Below are positions 61,710 through 64,000 of a stretch of 64,000 bases of DNA, piece after piece. The notes under the pieces were generated by a model that was not told the DNA's origin, did not search any database, and worked only from the letters and a program-made list of their open reading frames with translations. Position 1 is the first letter of the stretch; every line of letters begins with the position of its first letter. The position numbers and the translations under genes are program-made. The DNA is taken from the NCBI GenBank assembly GCA_002733765.1, contig NVWU01000006.1, positions 160,658-224,657 on the forward strand, written 5' to 3'. The DNA comes from Colwellia sp. Lineage in GTDB: Bacteria > Pseudomonadota > Gammaproteobacteria > Enterobacterales > Alteromonadaceae.

Positions 61710-63092
61710 TTAATGATCCCAAGTAATAGTAATACTTGGGTCACTTTCATTCGGTGAAAAGGCTTGGCAAACAAAGTGACCGATTGCGGCAACCAATACT
61801 TCATCGTAATAAAGAAAAGGAATACGCTTACGCTGCCATAGCGGAATATTGAGCTCTTGTAATATTTTTTTCAAGCTGCGTGAATGATTACGATAATCAG
61901 GTAAACAAGTAGGATTACTATGACAAAAACGAAGCGTTACTTTTTGTGCTTTAGTAGGTAAAGCTATTTTTTGACATGAATTAGATGCCTCAACAGACTG
62001 ATTTTTGGAAAAAGTGAGCTTACCTAAACCGTCAGGTAGTTCAATGACTTCTGCCATAACAGTAGTGTATTGATCAACACAATAAATATTCCTTTGCCAG
62101 TCACTTATATCTACAAAGTTAGCTGTTAAATACAAAGCACCTTTATAACGACGTAAGTAATTATTCGCTACTTTAACGGCAGGGTTTTTATCTTGATTGG
62201 CGAATAGCTGTTGGTAAACTTGTGCTAGTTGTTCCGTGCTTGGCATTAAATAGTTATATTGCGATAAAAAATAGCGTACTAAATTATTAAAACGCGCTGA
62301 TGAAAGTTTACTTAACTCACTAACGGATAAACACTGTTCACTTAACTGACAAATAGCTAAGTCTTGTTCAGCCAGTTCATTCAACAATAACTGCCCTTCT
62401 AAACAATGGCTGCTACTGCGGTTGATGGTTTGCACAATACTAGGCCATCGTTCACTAAGTAATGGCATTATTTTTTGACGAATAAAATTACGATCAAACC
62501 GGGTGTCGCTATTCGATTCATCTTCAACCCAATCAAGCTGTTGAGTTTTCGCGTAATAAATAATTTCGGCGCGTGAAATATTAAGCAGTGGGCGTATAAA
62601 AATGTCTTTACCCTGCTTAGTTTCTGTTGCCATAGCCGATAAACCTTTTAAGCCAGAGCCTCTTTTAAGCGCAAGTAAAAACGTTTCAGCCTGATCATCA
62701 CGATGATGGCCAGTAATAATTAACGATTGCTCGTTATAAAGGGATTGTAAGGCTTGATACCTTGCTTCTCGTGCTAAAGCTTCTAATGATTGTTGCACTT
62801 GTGCTTGCACATTAACTTGGCATGCTACAAAGGGTAAATGGAGCTTTTGGCATGCTTGTTCTGCAAAGTTTTGCCACCTACTCGCATTTTCACTTAAGCC
62901 GTGATTAACATGACAGACGGTAATAAGATTAGGAATTTTTTTTGCATGCTTTAGTTTGGCTAACGCATGCAACAATACTTGTGAGTCAACACCACCACTG
63001 TAGGCAATCACCAGCGGTGTTACTGGGTGTTTACTAATAGCGCGATAAAGCGCCAATTCAATGGGATGCATGATCAATGAGGTAAATAACAA
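61710..63092 (-). CDS. tilS: tRNA(Ile)-lysidine synthetase
   Basis: A 460-residue essential enzyme that converts cytidine 34 of tRNA-Ile(CAU) to lysidine, switching its codon from AUG to AUA. The PP-loop ATP-binding motif is AYSGGVDS (about residues 30-37). HHRDDQAETFLLALKRGSGLKG and DESNSDTRFDRNFIR are the family's catalytic blocks, and the C-terminal TilS domain ends with LPLWQRKRIPF-type sequence. A second Met eight codons in (63071) may be the true start. It lies 61 bp downstream of accA, a common pairing. Confidence 0.95.
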   Translation of the reverse strand: MLFTSLIMHPIELALYRAISKHPVTPLVIAYSGGVDSQVLLHALAKLKHAKKIPNLITVCHVNHGLSENASRWQNFAEQACQKLHLPFVACQVNVQAQVQQSLEALAREARYQALQSLYNEQSLIITGHHRDDQAETFLLALKRGSGLKGLSAMATETKQGKDIFIRPLLNISRAEIIYYAKTQQLDWVEDESNSDTRFDRNFIRQKIMPLLSERWPSIVQTINRSSSHCLEGQLLLNELAEQDLAICQLSEQCLSVSELSKLSSARFNNLVRYFLSQYNYLMPSTEQLAQVYQQLFANQDKNPAVKVANNYLRRYKGALYLTANFVDISDWQRNIYCVDQYTTVMAEVIELPDGLGKLTFSKNQSVEASNSCQKIALPTKAQKVTLRFCHSNPTCLPDYRNHSRSLKKILQELNIPLWQRKRIPFLYYDEVLVAAIGHFVCQAFSPNESDPSITITWDH

Positions 63093-63153
63093 ATGAAGCG
63101 GTCAAAAAAGCGAGTGTCGAAATGATTAAACTCGTTACTCGCCACTAAAAAAG

Positions 63154-64000
63154 TTAACAATAACCAAATGACATTAACTTGTCATAACGTTTATCAATTA
63201 ATTCGTCTTTCGATAAATTTTCTAATGCTGCTAAATCAACTTTTAATGCTTCTTTAAGCATGGCCGCCATTTGATCCATATCGCGATGCGCACCACCTAG
63301 AGGCTCTTCAATAATACTATCGATTAATTCTAACTCTTTAATACGCTCTGCTGTAATACCCATAGCGGCTGCTGCTGTAGGTGCTTTTTCTGCAGTTTTC
63401 CATAAAATTGAGGCACAACCTTCTGGTGAAATTACTGAATACGTTGAATATTGCAGCATATTTACTTTATCGCCAACACCAATCGCTAAAGCGCCACCTG
63501 AGCCGCCCTCACCAATAACGGTACAAATGATAGGTACTGACAAACGTGCCATCACTTTTAAGTTACGAGCTATTGCTTCACTTTGTCCACGTTCTTCAGC
63601 GCCTACACCTGGATAAGCACCTGGAGTGTCGATAAAAGTAATTATCGGCATATTAAAACGCTCTGCCATTTCCATTAACCGTAAAGCTTTACGATATCCT
63701 TCAGGGCGCGGCATACCAAAATTACGTTTTACTTTTTCAGCGGTAGAACGGCCTTTTTGATGACCAATAATCATTACAGGCTTACCATCTAAACGCGCAG
63801 TACCACCGACAATAGCATTATCATTCGCATAAGCTCGATCACCCGCTAATTCATCAAACTCAGTAAAAATACGTGGTATATAATCAAGCGTATAAGGACG
63901 TTGTGGATGACGAGCTACTCGTGCAGTTTGCCAAGGATCTAAGTTAGCGAATACTTTCTTAGTTTGTTCTTTATTTTTCTCACGTAATTGTGTTATTTGA
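63154..64000 (-). CDS. accA: Acetyl-CoA carboxylase carboxyltransferase subunit alpha (5' end outside window)
   Basis: The frame is open from the window edge to TAA at 63154, 281 residues; the usual length is about 319, so some 38 N-terminal residues lie beyond base 64000. Together with AccD it transfers the carboxyl group from biotin to acetyl-CoA for malonyl-CoA synthesis. Diagnostic segments are [58 protein letters not shown], and [11 protein letters not shown], which shapes the oxyanion hole. Confidence 0.96.
   Translation of the reverse strand, partial: QITQLREKNKEQTKKVFANLDPWQTARVARHPQRPYTLDYIPRIFTEFDELAGDRAYANDNAIVGGTARLDGKPVMIIGHQKGRSTAEKVKRNFGMPRPEGYRKALRLMEMAERFNMPIITFIDTPGAYPGVGAEERGQSEAIARNLKVMARLSVPIICTVIGEGGSGGALAIGVGDKVNMLQYSTYSVISPEGCASILWKTAEKAPTAAAAMGITAERIKELELIDSIIEEPLGGAHRDMDQMAAMLKEALKVDLAALENLSKDELIDKRYDKLMSFGYC

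Overview
The window looks like chromosome from a marine, AT-rich gammaproteobacterium of the Alteromonadales, probably Colwellia or a close relative. This is inferred from the housekeeping genes (accA, tilS, gph, nudC, an RlhA-type U32 protein), from marine-type families (a VC2046/SO_2500-like protein, rhombosortase, a class GN sortase with its target, VPEP-type PEP-CTERM proteins), from four c-di-GMP enzymes, and from short dispersed repeats between genes. I had no database access, so names rest on motifs and remembered family features.

Layout. 1-22.7 kb is mostly ordinary chromosome: the end of an rlhA-like gene, a PAS/GGDEF/EAL protein, gamma-glutamyltransferase, a DTW-domain tRNA-modifying enzyme, rhombosortase, YchJ-like and YgjP-like proteins, a PEP-CTERM protein, an AraC-HDOD fusion, gph, a MaoC hydratase, a CHASE/PAS/GGDEF/EAL protein, a radical SAM enzyme and an MsrA-thioredoxin-MsrB fusion. 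22.8-35.9 kb is an accessory, defence-like island. It holds an AbiE-type toxin-antitoxin pair, an S4 RNA-binding protein, an orphan HTH antitoxin, a large PLD-helicase-DUF3427 protein, and a compact three-gene operon (AAA ATPase, TOPRIM-like protein, DUF262 protein) that I regard as the best candidate for an undescribed conflict system. After it come truncated genes, a minisatellite and a frameshifted gltS. 36-43.6 kb carries two TetR regulators with visible operators, small enzymes, and an HxlR-nudC operon whose regulator gene is split by a 261-bp MITE-like element. 43.9-46.7 kb is a class GN sortase and its VIT/VWA target. 46.8-64 kb has an M50 protease, an aminotransferase, a DEAD-box helicase, a SWIM-SNF2 helicase, two GGDEF proteins, a PhnA-like protein, two more PEP-CTERM proteins (one behind a clear sigma-54 promoter), tilS and most of accA.

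The main theme is decay between about 22.8 and 42.5 kb. The AbiEii toxin has an in-frame TAG. A second copy of the helicase start survives only as a remnant. A RelE/HigB-type toxin has lost its middle while its antitoxin is intact. The AAA ATPase has an in-frame TGA. A methyltransferase and an alpha/beta hydrolase are truncated. gltS has a one-base deletion in a G run. A WYL-type regulator is reduced to its ends. hxlR is split by the MITE. This fits a hot spot where defence and transport genes arrive and erode, although errors in a single assembly could explain the one-base cases.

The second theme is surface proteins: three different C-terminal sorting routes (PEP-CTERM substrates, rhombosortase, class GN sortase) appear in 64 kb, alongside several c-di-GMP enzymes. 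No tRNA, rRNA or CRISPR array was seen.
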